A program made the position numbers and the translations under genes. This document shows positions 42,401 to 52,632 of a stretch of DNA of 64,000 nt, piece after piece. The DNA is taken from positions 14,134,085 to 14,198,084 of the forward strand of contig NC_064043.1 of NCBI RefSeq assembly GCF_932526225.1, in the 5' to 3' direction. The notes under the pieces are model-generated. The model was given only the letters and a program-made list of their open reading frames with translations. It did not search any database and had not been told where the DNA came from. Every line of letters starts with the position of its first letter. Within the stretch, counting starts at the first letter, position 1. The stretch is from Nematostella vectensis (taxonomy: Eukaryota; Cnidaria; Anthozoa; Actiniaria; Edwardsiidae).

Positions 42401-42856
42401 GCCAATAGCAGCGATACCTTAACAGCTACGGATAAGATCTCGAAAAGTAGCTGTTATTCCCCAGAGGAGTTCCCGAGTCCAGACGATTTTGAAAACATCG
42501 ATGCTTTTGCGGAATTTTGTATGAATATGGGAAGTAAATGTGGGGCAGGGATAGGGAGCGTTGAAGACGATAAGGTGTTTCTTGACGCATTTTCGAGTGT
42601 TGAGGACTTGACGACCATACACGAGTTGTCCACCAGTATAGGGGATTTGTTACACTTTGACGAGAGGCTGCGAGGAATAAAAAGAAATCGCGACCATGCG
42701 CAAAATCGTGGCGATCACTTGCGAGAAAGTCCCGACAAGACGCTAGAAAATTGCGATCACATTCAAGAAAGTTGCGACCAGACGCGAGAAAGTCGCGAAC
42801 ACGCGCGAAAAAATTGCGACCAGGTAGTGGAACAGCAGCAGCAGCAGAGGATGTAA
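39495..42856 (+). CDS. Uncharacterised TPR protein with coiled coil and 7-residue repeats
   Basis: Three exons with matching phases (39495-40850, 41566-41703, 41783-42856) give 855 aa. I do not recognise an orthologue. Residues about 1-250 form a unique domain with a possible metal site (HCPVCGHSD and a later HEKCYQQ). TPR-like helices follow at about 285-400: EYRTAIDLYNKSILASPINY, YEESLLDFEECIKLNPKWVK, QYKDALVTLNYAGSMCPDD. Residues about 500-570 are a charged coiled coil (EAREELFEIKQTQELHKRL). A folded-looking region with LPIGVVLDAFMLGSYSSVWE follows. The C-terminus is a run of 7-residue repeats (CDHIQES, CDQTRES, REHARKN) encoded by a 21-bp minisatellite, then a short poly-Gln. Intron 1 carries a large GGTGAT array. 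Poly(A) signal at 43136. It is probably a cytoplasmic scaffold or adaptor, but this is a guess. Confidence 0.85.
40925..41530. repeat. GGTGAT microsatellite in intron 1 of the TPR gene
   Basis: About 600 bp of GGT/GAT triplets with GATCATGGT and GACGGTGAT variants. The strand is purine-rich and G-rich in the sense direction. Reading frames give poly-Met/Val on plus and poly-His on minus, as expected of the repeat. Confidence 0.95.
42690..42830 (+). repeat. 21-bp coding minisatellite at the end of the TPR gene
   Basis: About six imperfect 21-bp units around GCGAGAAAGTCGCGACCAG. The length is a multiple of three, so the array keeps the frame and codes for 7-residue repeats rich in Cys, Asp, Arg and Glu. 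Confidence 0.85.
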
Positions 42857-42866
42857 ATAATCATAT

Positions 42867-43038
42867 ATATATCTTGGTTTGTAGGAAAAAAAACACGCGA
42901 ACTACCGCCATTTGCGATCTTCTTTTTGACAATTTATTATAAATCTCCTGATGAGTGGGCAACCACGAAACGGGCTTGTAGAGATGAAACGGTAGGTTCA
43001 TAGTTCGCGTGTTTTTTTCCCTACAAACCAAGATATAT
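42867..43038. mobile_element. Foldback element containing a hammerhead ribozyme
   Basis: Arms 42867-42904 and 43001-43038 are inverted repeats, 37 of 38 bases matching (ATATATCTTGGTTTGTAGG ... ACACGCGAACTA). The 96-bp interior holds a hammerhead fold on the plus strand. The element begins 10 bp after the stop codon of the TPR gene. Hammerheads of this short type are known from Penelope-like elements and other small retroelements of animals. Confidence 0.75.
42943..42985 (+). ncRNA. Type I hammerhead self-cleaving ribozyme
   Basis: All conserved parts are present in order. Stem I is ATCTC (42943-42947) pairing with GAGAT (42981-42985). The core is CTGATGA (42948-42954). Stem II is GTGG/CCAC closed by a GCAA tetraloop (42955-42966). 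GAAA follows at 42967-42970. Stem III is short (A-U, C-G, G-U with loop GGCT). The cleavage site is GUA, after A42980. A very short stem III is typical of the hammerheads of animal retroelements, which often work as dimers. Confidence 0.85.
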
Positions 43039-44540
43039 CCCGCTCTACACCTGTGTATTGAGCACTGTTCTATGAACGCCTGCACTCACGCATTAGTCAT
43101 AAATATAGATATTTTTGTATCGCAACCAATTTCTAAATAAAAGACACTATGTATGTTAAAAGAGAATTTTACGGATCTAGACAATGTACCAAATCATGGG
43201 GCTGAGAAAAATTCGATGTCTCGGCATGTGCTATCTTTGTGGCTTTCTTGCTTAAGGTATTGTAGCACATGGAAAAATATATCCTTTTTTTAAATACAAG
43301 TCACAGAAAAACATTATCTTAGTTTTGTTGGGAAACCAGATGGGTGGTTCCTAATTTGTTGGTACTTTTTTTCCAACACTTTCAGTTGAACGTCGTAAAT
43401 CGCTAGAACCGGCCTTGTCTTGAAGGAACCAGCTGAGCGGTAGTTCTACTCTTAGATAAAATAAGCAATTACGTCTTAGAAAGCAAACGCAACTCTAGCT
43501 TTGTTATCTTGATGATAACCGCAGTTTTTTGTCTACATGCCATGAGCTGCGGACTGTGCACAGGGGACGAGAGCGTTAGAATAATAAAACAAAATAAAAA
43601 TTTGTTTGAGTTTGAACATTTGTTCGTCAAGGTAGCATTTTCTCGCTTTATTAAAAAACTACCGCTCATTTGGCTCACGCAAGACCTTGAGCGGCAACCC
43701 CTCATTCAGCCTTATGGGTTCTGAATTGGGCTCTAAGGTTTGGATCGTTTCCCGCGGGTGTTGGGTTCTTACTATATGTATATGTATATAGCAATTTCAA
43801 CACAACGAAATTTTTGTTATTATTAAAACTGTAAAAATTATAAACGTTTTCAGTCAAACCTGTACATTAACCGGAAGCTGAAAACCGGAAGTTTGCAGAT
43901 GATCTAAGTAAGGATTACTGTGTTGCTAGAGAGGGTTGTAACCTACCCCTGCAAGTCCAGGCTTTGTTTTGAATCACATTCCATCTATGTTCCACACTTC
44001 ACTAAAATAGTTCCACATTTTAATCAATGTTACTAATTATGCATAGTATTGTGAATTTAAAATCCGCCCCTTTTAAAACGAATCCACAGATATTTTTCAT
44101 CATTTTGATTAAGAATTCCAATTTCCTTTTGCAACTTCGCAATAACGTGATAACGCATCGTGGGGGGGGAGTGAATAAGCTGTTAGCCACGAGCATTCGT
44201 TGCGATGCTGTCTCGAAAATTGTGCTGGGAAAAACAGAAAGTTACATGAAATTTATACTTGAAATGAATCTGTCTCGCTAGTGTCACGAACCAGCTCGAA
44301 TCCTTCAAATGACATTTTTGGCAATGAAATGGGGGTAATTACAAGCGATGTAGAGGAAAAGCATAAACAGATAAAAGTTACGCGTGCGTATGAATTTTTC
44401 AAATCGTTGATTCCCCTTCAAACAGAAGCGGCCATTGCATTGTCCTTACCTTTTTCATCTAAACATGAATATTGTCAGTCTTCCAGATACTTTGTTAATA
44501 ACGGAAATATATGTCGATTTCTGGAATTTTGATATAACGT
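43039..44540. other. Intergenic; end of the TPR gene 3' UTR and no further gene
   Basis: AATAAA at 43136-43141 is a good poly(A) signal for the TPR gene. The rest is AT-rich sequence with short chance reading frames. I see nothing else that I can name. Confidence 0.5.
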
Positions 44541-44544
44541 GAAA

Positions 44545-44740
44545 TTAGACGTTTCGACCGAAACTATCAGTCTTCATCAGTGACTTAGTCACGTGACCAT
44601 TGAGGAACGGAGGAGAGGGCCCGGTCCCAGGTGTGTGACAAGGAGAACCGGAATCCCCCTTTCTTGTTGAGGGTCGGGGCTTCCATCCTTTCCCAATCAG
44701 CCTCTTAAACTCCCCTCCTTCTCCATTATGCTGCACGGCG
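44545..44740 (-). mobile_element. Retroelement 3'-end fragment with hammerhead-like core
   Basis: On the minus strand CTGATGA (44580-44574) is followed by a 17-nt hairpin (GACTGA paired with TTCGGTC allowing one G-U) and then GAAA (44555-44552). These are the three hammerhead core parts. No stem I partner is found, so the fold is incomplete. It is preceded by about 60 open codons without clear similarity. Confidence 0.4.
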
Positions 44741-44879
44741 ACATTTCAAAAACGAATATATAAAAAAAAATAATGCCAGATGAAGATGATTTATTTTTCC
44801 ATATTTTTTGTAACTGTTATCTTCATAGTAATTGGTACAAATGTACTCGCTGAAGTGTACTGGCTTTGAAGGATAAAAA

Positions 44880-45057
44880 AGCTTATTTCAGATGACAAGT
44901 TGTCGGGTAATTGCCTATAGTTTGCATCCCATGGGGGAGGGGCATTTGACTGCTGTTTTGTCCCGAGGGGGAGGGGGCTTTTCTCTGTTTTGTACAGGGT
45001 CAAACCCCCCACCCTTCCCCGGGGCCATGGAGGTGGGGGTTTCAATTGACTAGTGCA
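44880..45057. mobile_element. Truncated copy of the TAA-flanked element (terminal ~180 bp)
   Basis: Its right end ...ACTAGTGCA at 45057, followed by TTA, is the inverse of the left end at 8179. The similarity extends through CCCTGTACAAAACAGAGAAA and ACTATAGGCAA. No partner terminus is seen to its left. Confidence 0.7.
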
Positions 45058-45109
45058 TTATAACAAACAATTCGAATTTTTATTCAACTGCTGGCTTTGT
45101 GTTTATGTC

Positions 45110-45540
45110 CCACTACCCCGCGGGTCGCGTGTTATTGTTTTGCCAGCTCGATAGAAAAGATAGAAATGAATGAAAACAAATCATGTAAATGATCTCCAGT
45201 ATCTCGCAAGAAGAAACAGTCACACGTGCGCCCTGTGCCTTTCGTTAAGGGTCACAACAGTTTTTTGGGAGTGTATTTTTTTTGGTGGACGACAATTAAT
45301 GAAATTCTTCCAATTTTGCATATGTCACAGCTTTAGATCGATCACAACCAAAACAACATCAAAGTGGATCGGTCACTGAGAAAATACCGATATCGGTATT
45401 TCCAAATACCGATATCGGTATTTTCAAATACCGATATCGGTATTTTCTCAGTGAGATAATTTACATGATTTGTTTTCATTCATTTCTATCTTTTCTATCG
45501 AGCTGGCAAAACAATAACACGCGACCCGCGGGGGAGTAGG
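45110..45540. repeat. Large inverted repeat with central CCGATATCGG palindromes
   Basis: The arms, about 73 bp (near 45117-45190 and 45458-45531), match almost perfectly (CCGCGGGTCGCGTGTTATTG ... ATCATGTAAAT). Between them, 45374-45453 is itself a near-perfect 80-bp palindrome made of three ATACCGATATCGGTAT units. It ends 350 bp before the start codon at 45891. It is probably a foldback transposon. Confidence 0.85.
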
Positions 45541-45890
45541 ACAAAATAAAAGGAGCAAATCCCCCATCCTGGGACCCAGAGCGTCGCGCGAGAAGGAAAA
45601 GTGCTCTTTCTTTCTCTCGCGCTCCCTGTGTGCCCGATCTCCGCGACGCCCTGGTTCCCCGAGGATGCAAATCCTCACGCGCAGTGGTGGGGTGATGGAC
45701 ACTAAAATAGAAAAGATGGGAATCGACATGGCGCGCGGGTAATAACTAAGATTCCCTCTCTTATTCGTTAATTCTGAAAGGAACCGGCAAGAATATTGTG
45801 TTTGTCTCCATGTCAATATTTTTGGATTGCTTCAAAATAAGACAATTAGAAACCCACCAGGTGGTAAATATTTAGTGAATCAGATTAGTA
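45541..45890 (+). promoter_or_regulatory. Upstream region of the secreted matrix-like gene
   Basis: 350 bp between the foldback element and the start codon at 45891. It must contain the promoter or 5' UTR unless these lie further upstream. No TATA box or other site stands out. Confidence 0.35.
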
Positions 45891-48800
45891 ATGGCGTTGC
45901 TTAAGGCGCCTCTCTTTCTGACATTGTATGTTATTACGTTTGTCGAGTCACAAAGTCGAAAAGATCTCTCAAGAAATACCGTCTTCAAGCCGACTAAAGG
46001 TAAGATTTGTAAGGTTGGTACAGAAGTTTTGTAAATAAAACATAATTAGTTATATTTTATGCAAAACAAGGCCGTTTGTGCTTCATCATAAAAATATGAA
46101 AAATTCGCTTCGGAATATTTTTTGATAGTTTTCACCTTCTTAACCTTGAAGTCAAATAATTTCGAAATTTTATCTCGTTTTCGGACTCTTCGTAAGCGCC
46201 TTTTATTAGAATGTTGAACGAAGCCTTATCTTGTTTATTGAATTAGGCCTCTGCTAACATTCACTTAAGCATACACTATTTTGGCTTTTTTTAATTTTCT
46301 AAGGAATCAATTCACAATCAGTCAAGTCACAATCAGTCATATTCCATTAAAAAGTTGAGATTTTAAGAGTTGCAAACTAATAACCTGACCCTAAGAATAC
46401 ATTTAAAAAAACTGTTAAAATTATTAGCAAAAATGTGTAACCAAAATAGTTAATGACCTTGTTAACAAATGAAAAAAAAACTTAATCATTTAATAGCCAT
46501 GTCGCCGGTTTCACTAAAACTACTGTGTACTCAAGTGGCTTCCTTCCCATGGGAGCGCGGGACTGGATAGAATTTATTTTTATTGAGCGTGATTTATATA
46601 AAATATCTCTCCTTATCTTATCAGTAGTTTTAAATGTAAATACTAATGAAGACCAGCCTTTGATAGGAAATGATAAAAAGAAAAGTAGATTTCGGAGTGC
46701 ACTAAGCAACTGTCGTTATATCGATTTCCTTAGACTAAATCTACCAGTGTCAGTGACAGTGTCATGTTTGGAGTTAAAACAATTCTGCCAATGAAAACAC
46801 CTGCTTACTTGAATTATTGACAAAATGTCAAAAATCAAAAAACTTTTTCATATAAGAAAAAAACAAGTATTCCATATTTGGGGGTAAATTTTGTGTAAGT
46901 GTAAATCACAAGTCTGGCATAAGTCACCAAACTTTTTAATACCCTCAAGGACGACGAATTATTGATAGATACGCTGAATATGAATAACTGTATCATACAT
47001 ATTCCTATTTTTGATTCGACATGTCACCGGTTATTAGCTGGGATGGGAGCGTTGGGTGATCCATGAATTGCGTGACCAATATTAAAAATGGCTCTTTCTC
47101 TCTTCCTCACTATATACACAAAACAGATGAATACTTGGACAATTCTACCTTCAAGACCGTACCCGACTCTCGTCCTTTCGACTGCAGCCTTCATTGCCTG
47201 GCCGACCCAGACTGTCAATCAACCAACTACCATCCACCAACGCGTATGTGCGAGCTGTGTAACCACACCTTCAAATCAAGGCCTGGTTACAGAATTTCCA
47301 AGCCAGGTTACATCCACTTCGACCCTGACAAAGTAAGGCTGACCAAGTACTTCATGTAAGACCCTATGAAATTGAACTCCTTGATCCCAGCCTTGACCCT
47401 ACATGAAGTACTCACCTTGAGGTCTTGCATGAAAGGCTTTTCTTTCAATTGTACCTTATCGTGGTCCTGTTTTGTGCTGTTATTTAACAGGGATCTATTT
47501 TATCTGACGAACCCTGCCGGAATGTAGAGTGTAAGAACGGTGGAATGTGCTACCCCGTTGATTCGCCATCCGCACACCCTCCGTGGAAATGTGTGTGTCA
47601 AATCAACACTACCGGCATGCTCTGCGAACAGTGGATAGGTAAAAAGAGTCGAGTGTTATTAAATGGAGCTGAGAAGCAACTGTCGAAATTTTCCTAGATG
47701 ATCAAATCAGGGGCGATCACTCTTGATAGATTTTATGATTGAATAAGAATGCGGCCGTAAAAGCGAAGTTTGTACAAATTTGTGATCCCTCCCAGTTTAC
47801 CTTTGAACCCACGAATCGACACGAAAACGCCAACTCGAAATGCACGATTTAGTGGATGTCAGTTAAAACGCCGTTTGCCGCTATCGACGGTCTCAAGCAA
47901 GGCCGTAGCAGGGGGTGGGACACGGGGGGCACGTGCCCCCAGGAAATAACCTGTAGGGGCGTGGCTGTGCCCCCAAATATATTTATACTGGTCTCAAGTC
48001 TTGCGTCCTAGTTTGAGCGGCGGTTTTCACAATCGATCTTATATTTGGCTTAACATTTCTAATGATTTGTAGGTGTCGCTGCATCGTCATGCAAGGATGC
48101 ATTTATAAAAGGGTATGTATATCGGATTGAAGAATGTCGATCACACACTCCTTTGTTATTATTTATCATTGATAATACAACATTTTATTCGCAAGGAAAC
48201 TTCAAAATAACCATCTACGAATGAAGTCTGATGATATGTTATTGACGATACTTGATTGAAAATATCTTGCATTAATTAGACGATGAAAATGGATTCTTCG
48301 AGTCGGTATTGAGCGGGAGCGTACAATGGCGGCGTAATTGGTTTCCTGTAAAGGGATGCATTGGAAAAGCATTGAGAATGCCTGGTAGCAAGACTGAAAA
48401 CAACAATCATCATCAGAAATTCTTATGGCATTGGAAGGCTGTTAATTCCACAGTAATATAACTAAAGTGTTGCCAGAGTTTACTTTAGTCCTTCAACATC
48501 TTTTGTTTGCACTTGATTCCAGTCTCTTTTAAGCACACGTTCCCATTTTACAGCATTCTTGAATTCTTGCTTAAGTCTACAAGTCTTCAAGATTTTGTCG
48601 AGTTTGGTTAAATTGTTCTCTCTTATTTGCAGTTGTACAAAAGACACTTCGTACATACTAAACATTGAGGACAAAAGCGTCGAGACTTTTTGCCACTTGA
48701 CAGCGATTGACGGCTGCGGTGATGGGGGATGGACGCTGGCAATGAAAGTCAATGGCTCAAAGGTATTTGGTATTTAAGGGGGGAGGGGCCACTACACTTC

Positions 48801-49521
48801 CGCGTGATAAGATTTTAAAAAGAAAGCCAATAAGGTTCGGAGAAACGAAACAAACGAGCTTCACTTGCCAATCAGCGTGCTTCAGTGGATACCAAATTAC
48901 GAATAAATCCTAGTTCGTGCAAATCAAAACTGTCCTTCCCACATGCTGATCGGATAACTTTCTTGAAATACTGCCTTGTTGACGGCGCGCATCTTACCAT
49001 ATAACTACTAACATTTTTTTGTGGCAATTGTCCAGACCACCTTTCCCTACGAGTCTTCTCTCTGGACCGACAAATCCGCCTACAACCCCTCGGCCGGTCT
49101 GACGGGCTTCGATAACCAAGAGACCAAGCTCCCAAGCTACTGGGCCACGCCCTTCACCAAGATCTGCATCGGGTTCAAGGTCGGGGACACCCTTAAGAAC
49201 ATGACGATCCCCTATACGGCTACGTCACTCTATGACGTCATCGCTGACGGCACATACAGGGGAACCTCGATCGGGAAGACCGCTTGGAGGGCACTAATCG
49301 CTGGCTCGTCCATGCAAGGAAACTGTAACCGACAGGGGTTTAATGTTCTAGGACGGCTAAGAATAGGGATAATGAGTAATCAGGAAAATGACTGCATCAC
49401 GTGTGATACCCATTTAGGTATTGGGGGTGATGTCATGATCGCTGGGAATAGATGCGGATCCTCTTATTGCGATAATGGCCCAAAAAACATTAAAGCTATG
49501 GGCTATCTCCTTTTACAGTAA
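45891..49521 (+). CDS. Secreted PAN/EGF/fibrinogen-like protein, similar to anthozoan skeletal organic matrix protein 5
   Basis: Six exons with checked phases (45891-45999, 47127-47332, 47491-47638, 48073-48112, 48633-48762, 49036-49521) give 372 aa. Residues 1-21 (MALLKAPLFLTLYVITFVES) form a signal peptide. Residues about 38-105 are a Cys-rich PAN/apple-like domain (FDCSLHCLADPDCQS, MCELCNHTFKS). An EGF-like module follows (CRNVECKNGGMCYP ... CVCQINTTGMLCEQW). The C-terminal 200 residues are the fibrinogen-like part with GCGDGGWTLAMKVNGSK, GFDNQETKLPSYW, IADGTYRGTSIGKTAW, GIMSNQENDC and the terminal KAMGYLLLQ. This domain order is that of the anthozoan 'uncharacterized skeletal organic matrix protein 5' family. 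The likely location is extracellular; the function is unknown. Confidence 0.85.
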
Positions 49522-49990
49522 GCCAATAGGAAACTTTCACCAAGACATCAGATGACTTTTTGAATGGCAAATTCACTCCAAACACAGAATTGACTGCGGC
49601 CGTCATGCCTTAAAATGACTTCTTATTAAGAAACGTTCTGGCATGATTCGTAAGCGCTGAATGATGCTGTTATTTTGCCGCTAAAAGCCTGAGCGCGCGC
49701 TAGTTTGACACCCAAAAAGTCACGTGATCTCTTAGCGCAAATCGCCTATACAACATTGATAGCTGGTTTAACGGGGCCGTTTGAAACGTTGAAATTTTTG
49801 CTGCGTTTCACTTTGGCTGTGTTCCACTTGGGCTTATAAAGGAAATCAAAAAGTGAAAATACTTAAATATGCTGTAAAGGGGGGAAGTGATAGTCGAGGG
49901 GCAGAACTCAGATAAGGTTGGCGACAGTCTTTCAGAATGAAATTCGAAAAAAAATGTAATTGATAAAAAATTGACATTTCTGTGCACAAA
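49522..49990. other. Intergenic after the matrix-like gene
   Basis: 3' flank of the gene ending at 49521. I see no clear AATAAA near the stop and no second gene. Confidence 0.4.
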
Positions 49991-49999
49991 CATTTTCTT

Positions 50000-51110
50000 A
50001 AAATACGTAAAAATCGATATCGATTTTTTCGATTAACCTGATCGATTTATATAGATTAAATCGGTAAAAAAATGACGAGTACGAGAGATTTAACAAGGGT
50101 TTTTTAATCTCAATGAGCAAACAAAACGTGAAAACTAAGGAACCAACTTCAACTAGTAGTTGTCACAGTAGTTATTGCCACAGCGGTCCAGAATAATGTT
50201 TATGGATGCTACACAATTAACTTGTCGTAGTGAAATCATTGCTGCAGTCTGACCGTAAAAACCAACATTTAATCCGGTGTACATTGTGTATATTACTACA
50301 ATACTTGTAACAAATTATTGCTGCAGTCTGGAGAGATGTAGCAAATCATAGAATTCTAACCTTACTTTGTGCCACAGGTAAAGTGACCGAGGCAATTACG
50401 TATACACTTTCTTTATAAGAACTTCTAAGAATCGACTTTCACAGCCTGAGTGTACAGTAAATGTACAGTATAAGAATGTTCTTACGTTTTGGGACAATTT
50501 GAGCCTAAGCTTTCTATAAAAAAGGTGTTTATAAAAAAAGAGTGTATGGCAATAATATAGGTTTAATAACACGTGGGCAATCCTTGTGTGTAAACACTAT
50601 TTTTATTCTCGCTTGCACAGATCGATAGGTACCGATAAAATCGATATAATCGATTACCTTAATTGGGAAGAATTTTGTGAGTATCGATTAATATCGGTCA
50701 TCTGATACAATCGATATCGATTAATCAAGGATTATCGTAGACTTGCCCTAAGTCGCTCTCTTTGCTTGTGGGTATTTTCCTCGAAAATCAGTAAAAAAAC
50801 CAGGCGCGCGGAGAGGACGACTTGTTCCGTTTGCACGATTTCGATTTTAATTTGCATATTTTTGCCGCGAAAAATAATGTACAATGTATGCGCGCGTTCG
50901 TTTAAAATGACGCTATTCTTTAGCGCGCGCATGAAAATAACGAAACTTGAAAACTTTTTTGCTTTCAAATCTTTCCAGTCTCTATTTCTTTTCTGAACAG
51001 CGGAAGCCAATTTCTAAAAAGCTGGTCAGCGGACTTTGAGAAAGTCTAGAATAATCGATTGATTTCGATTTATCGATCGGTTTTTCGATATCGATTTTTA
51101 TCGATTGCAC
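50000..51110. mobile_element. Possible 1.1-kb element with ATCGAT-rich inverted ends
   Basis: 50003-50060 and 51050-51110 are imperfect inverted matches built on AAATCGATATCGATTTTT and ATCGATC. A third ATCGAT-rich block is at 50618-50735. The interior has no transposase-like ORF. Exact ends and target duplication were not determined. Confidence 0.45.
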
Positions 51111-51780
51111 ACTCCAGATAAAAAGAAAAGGCTACTTAGATGGGACACGTGACTGGATACCCATAAGATTTTTTTTCTTACAATAAAATATCTTGATCTC
51201 TCTCATTGAATGTCATATTATTTTTGCCATGTCGTTTTTCAATAAAGTACAGTATATGTGTAACTTAAATTGAGACAAGTTTCATCAGAATATCAAGCAG
51301 TTTTAATCAATAAGCTTCAAAAATCTTGTACTAGAAAAGTTAAAAGCCTGCTGCTTTTGATTTGGTATCCGGTATTTGCGGCGAAATACATTTCATGGAA
51401 ATTCATTTCTTTCTCGCGCAAAGTAAGGTTTATAAAACAAAATGTAAATAAATTGTGTGAAATACATTTTATTACGGTTATATTTACACTCGTATTGAAA
51501 ACTTGGGATTTTGTCTAATTACCTTATCTACCTTGCAAAGACACAAAAGAATGTGTGAGCCAGGAATGCCCGCAAAGACCGATGGGTCTACGAACATGCT
51601 GATATCACGGATGCGTCGGTGATCATCCCTGCAAGAACTAGGCATATCCCATTGTCCTGCGGCAAAAAGCTTCCCCCACATAGGATAATTTTTGTAATTA
51701 ACACACAGGCACAATATTTAGTGAGATTTTGACGAAATAACAGGAAACATGTGCTCCCTAATATATCAAAAGAATCAGTT
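51111..51780. other. Intergenic; no gene recognised
   Basis: A short minus-strand reading frame near 51530-51700 has ordinary amino-acid composition, but it lacks a usable partner exon and shows no known motif. I do not call it a gene. Confidence 0.35.
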
Positions 51781-52405
51781 ACAATGTGTATCCTTCCCAA
51801 TGAATGTGCATCCTTCAGTTAAAATGTGTATCCTATAGTTAGAATGTGTTTCCTTCAGTTAGAATGTGTATCCTTCAGTTAGAATGTGTATCCTTCAGTT
51901 AGAATGTGTATCCTTCAGAATGTGTTTCCTTCAGTTAAAATGTGTATCCTTCAGTTAGAATGTGTATCCAAGAGTAAGAATGTGTTTCCTTCAGTTAGAA
52001 TGTGTATCCAAGAGTTGGAATGTTATTCCTTCAGTTAGAATGTGTATCCTTCAGAATGTGTTGCCTTCAGTTAGAATGTGTATCCAAGAGTAAGAATGTG
52101 TTTCCTTCAGTTAGAATGTGTATCCAAGAGTTAGAATGTTTCCTTCAGTTAGAATGTGTATCCAAGAGTTAGAATGTGTATCCTTCAGTTAGAATGTGTA
52201 TCCAAGAGTAAGAATGTGTTTCCTTCAGTTAGAATGTGTATCCAAGAGTTAGAATGTTATTCCTTCAGTTAGAATGTGTATCCTTCGGTAAGATTGTGTA
52301 TCCAAGAGCAAGAATGCGTTTCCTTCAGTTAGAATGTGTAACCAAGAGTTAGAATGTGTATCCTTCAGTTAGAATGTGTTTCCTAAAGTAAGAATTGTTT
52401 CCTTC
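51781..52405. repeat. 20-bp minisatellite downstream of the WDR17-like gene
   Basis: About 30 units of GTTAGAATGTGTATCCTTCA with two alternating endings (TCCTTCA and TCCAAGA). It lies 230 bp beyond the stop codon at 52633 in the direction of transcription, so it may be in the 3' UTR. Confidence 0.95.
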
Positions 52406-52632
52406 GGTTTAGACACAAAGGGGGTTGTCTACTAGGATTTGTAACCTCCTTGTTTACAGGATTAATTAACTTTTATCTGAGCACATTTGTGCTGCCTTGT
52501 GCTTGATAGTACGTCTGTAAGGACTTGGCACCCACCAGAAGGCCCCCTTGTACACAGGATAGGCCCGCTAATATCTGTGCACATGTGCTTCTCTGCGCTA
52601 GCTGGTTGTGTCTAAAAGGGCGTGGCATCCCA

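Noticed and set aside
47063-47126. Start of the PAN exon of the matrix-like gene at the open frame upstream of 47127
   Set aside because: No acceptor AG lies in that part of the frame. The acceptor at 47125-47126 joins exon 1 in the correct phase.
51484-51714. Possible extra exon on the minus strand with FAAGQWDMPSSCRDD
   Set aside because: The WDR17-like gene already ends with a stop at 52633, and no partner exon or known domain was found.
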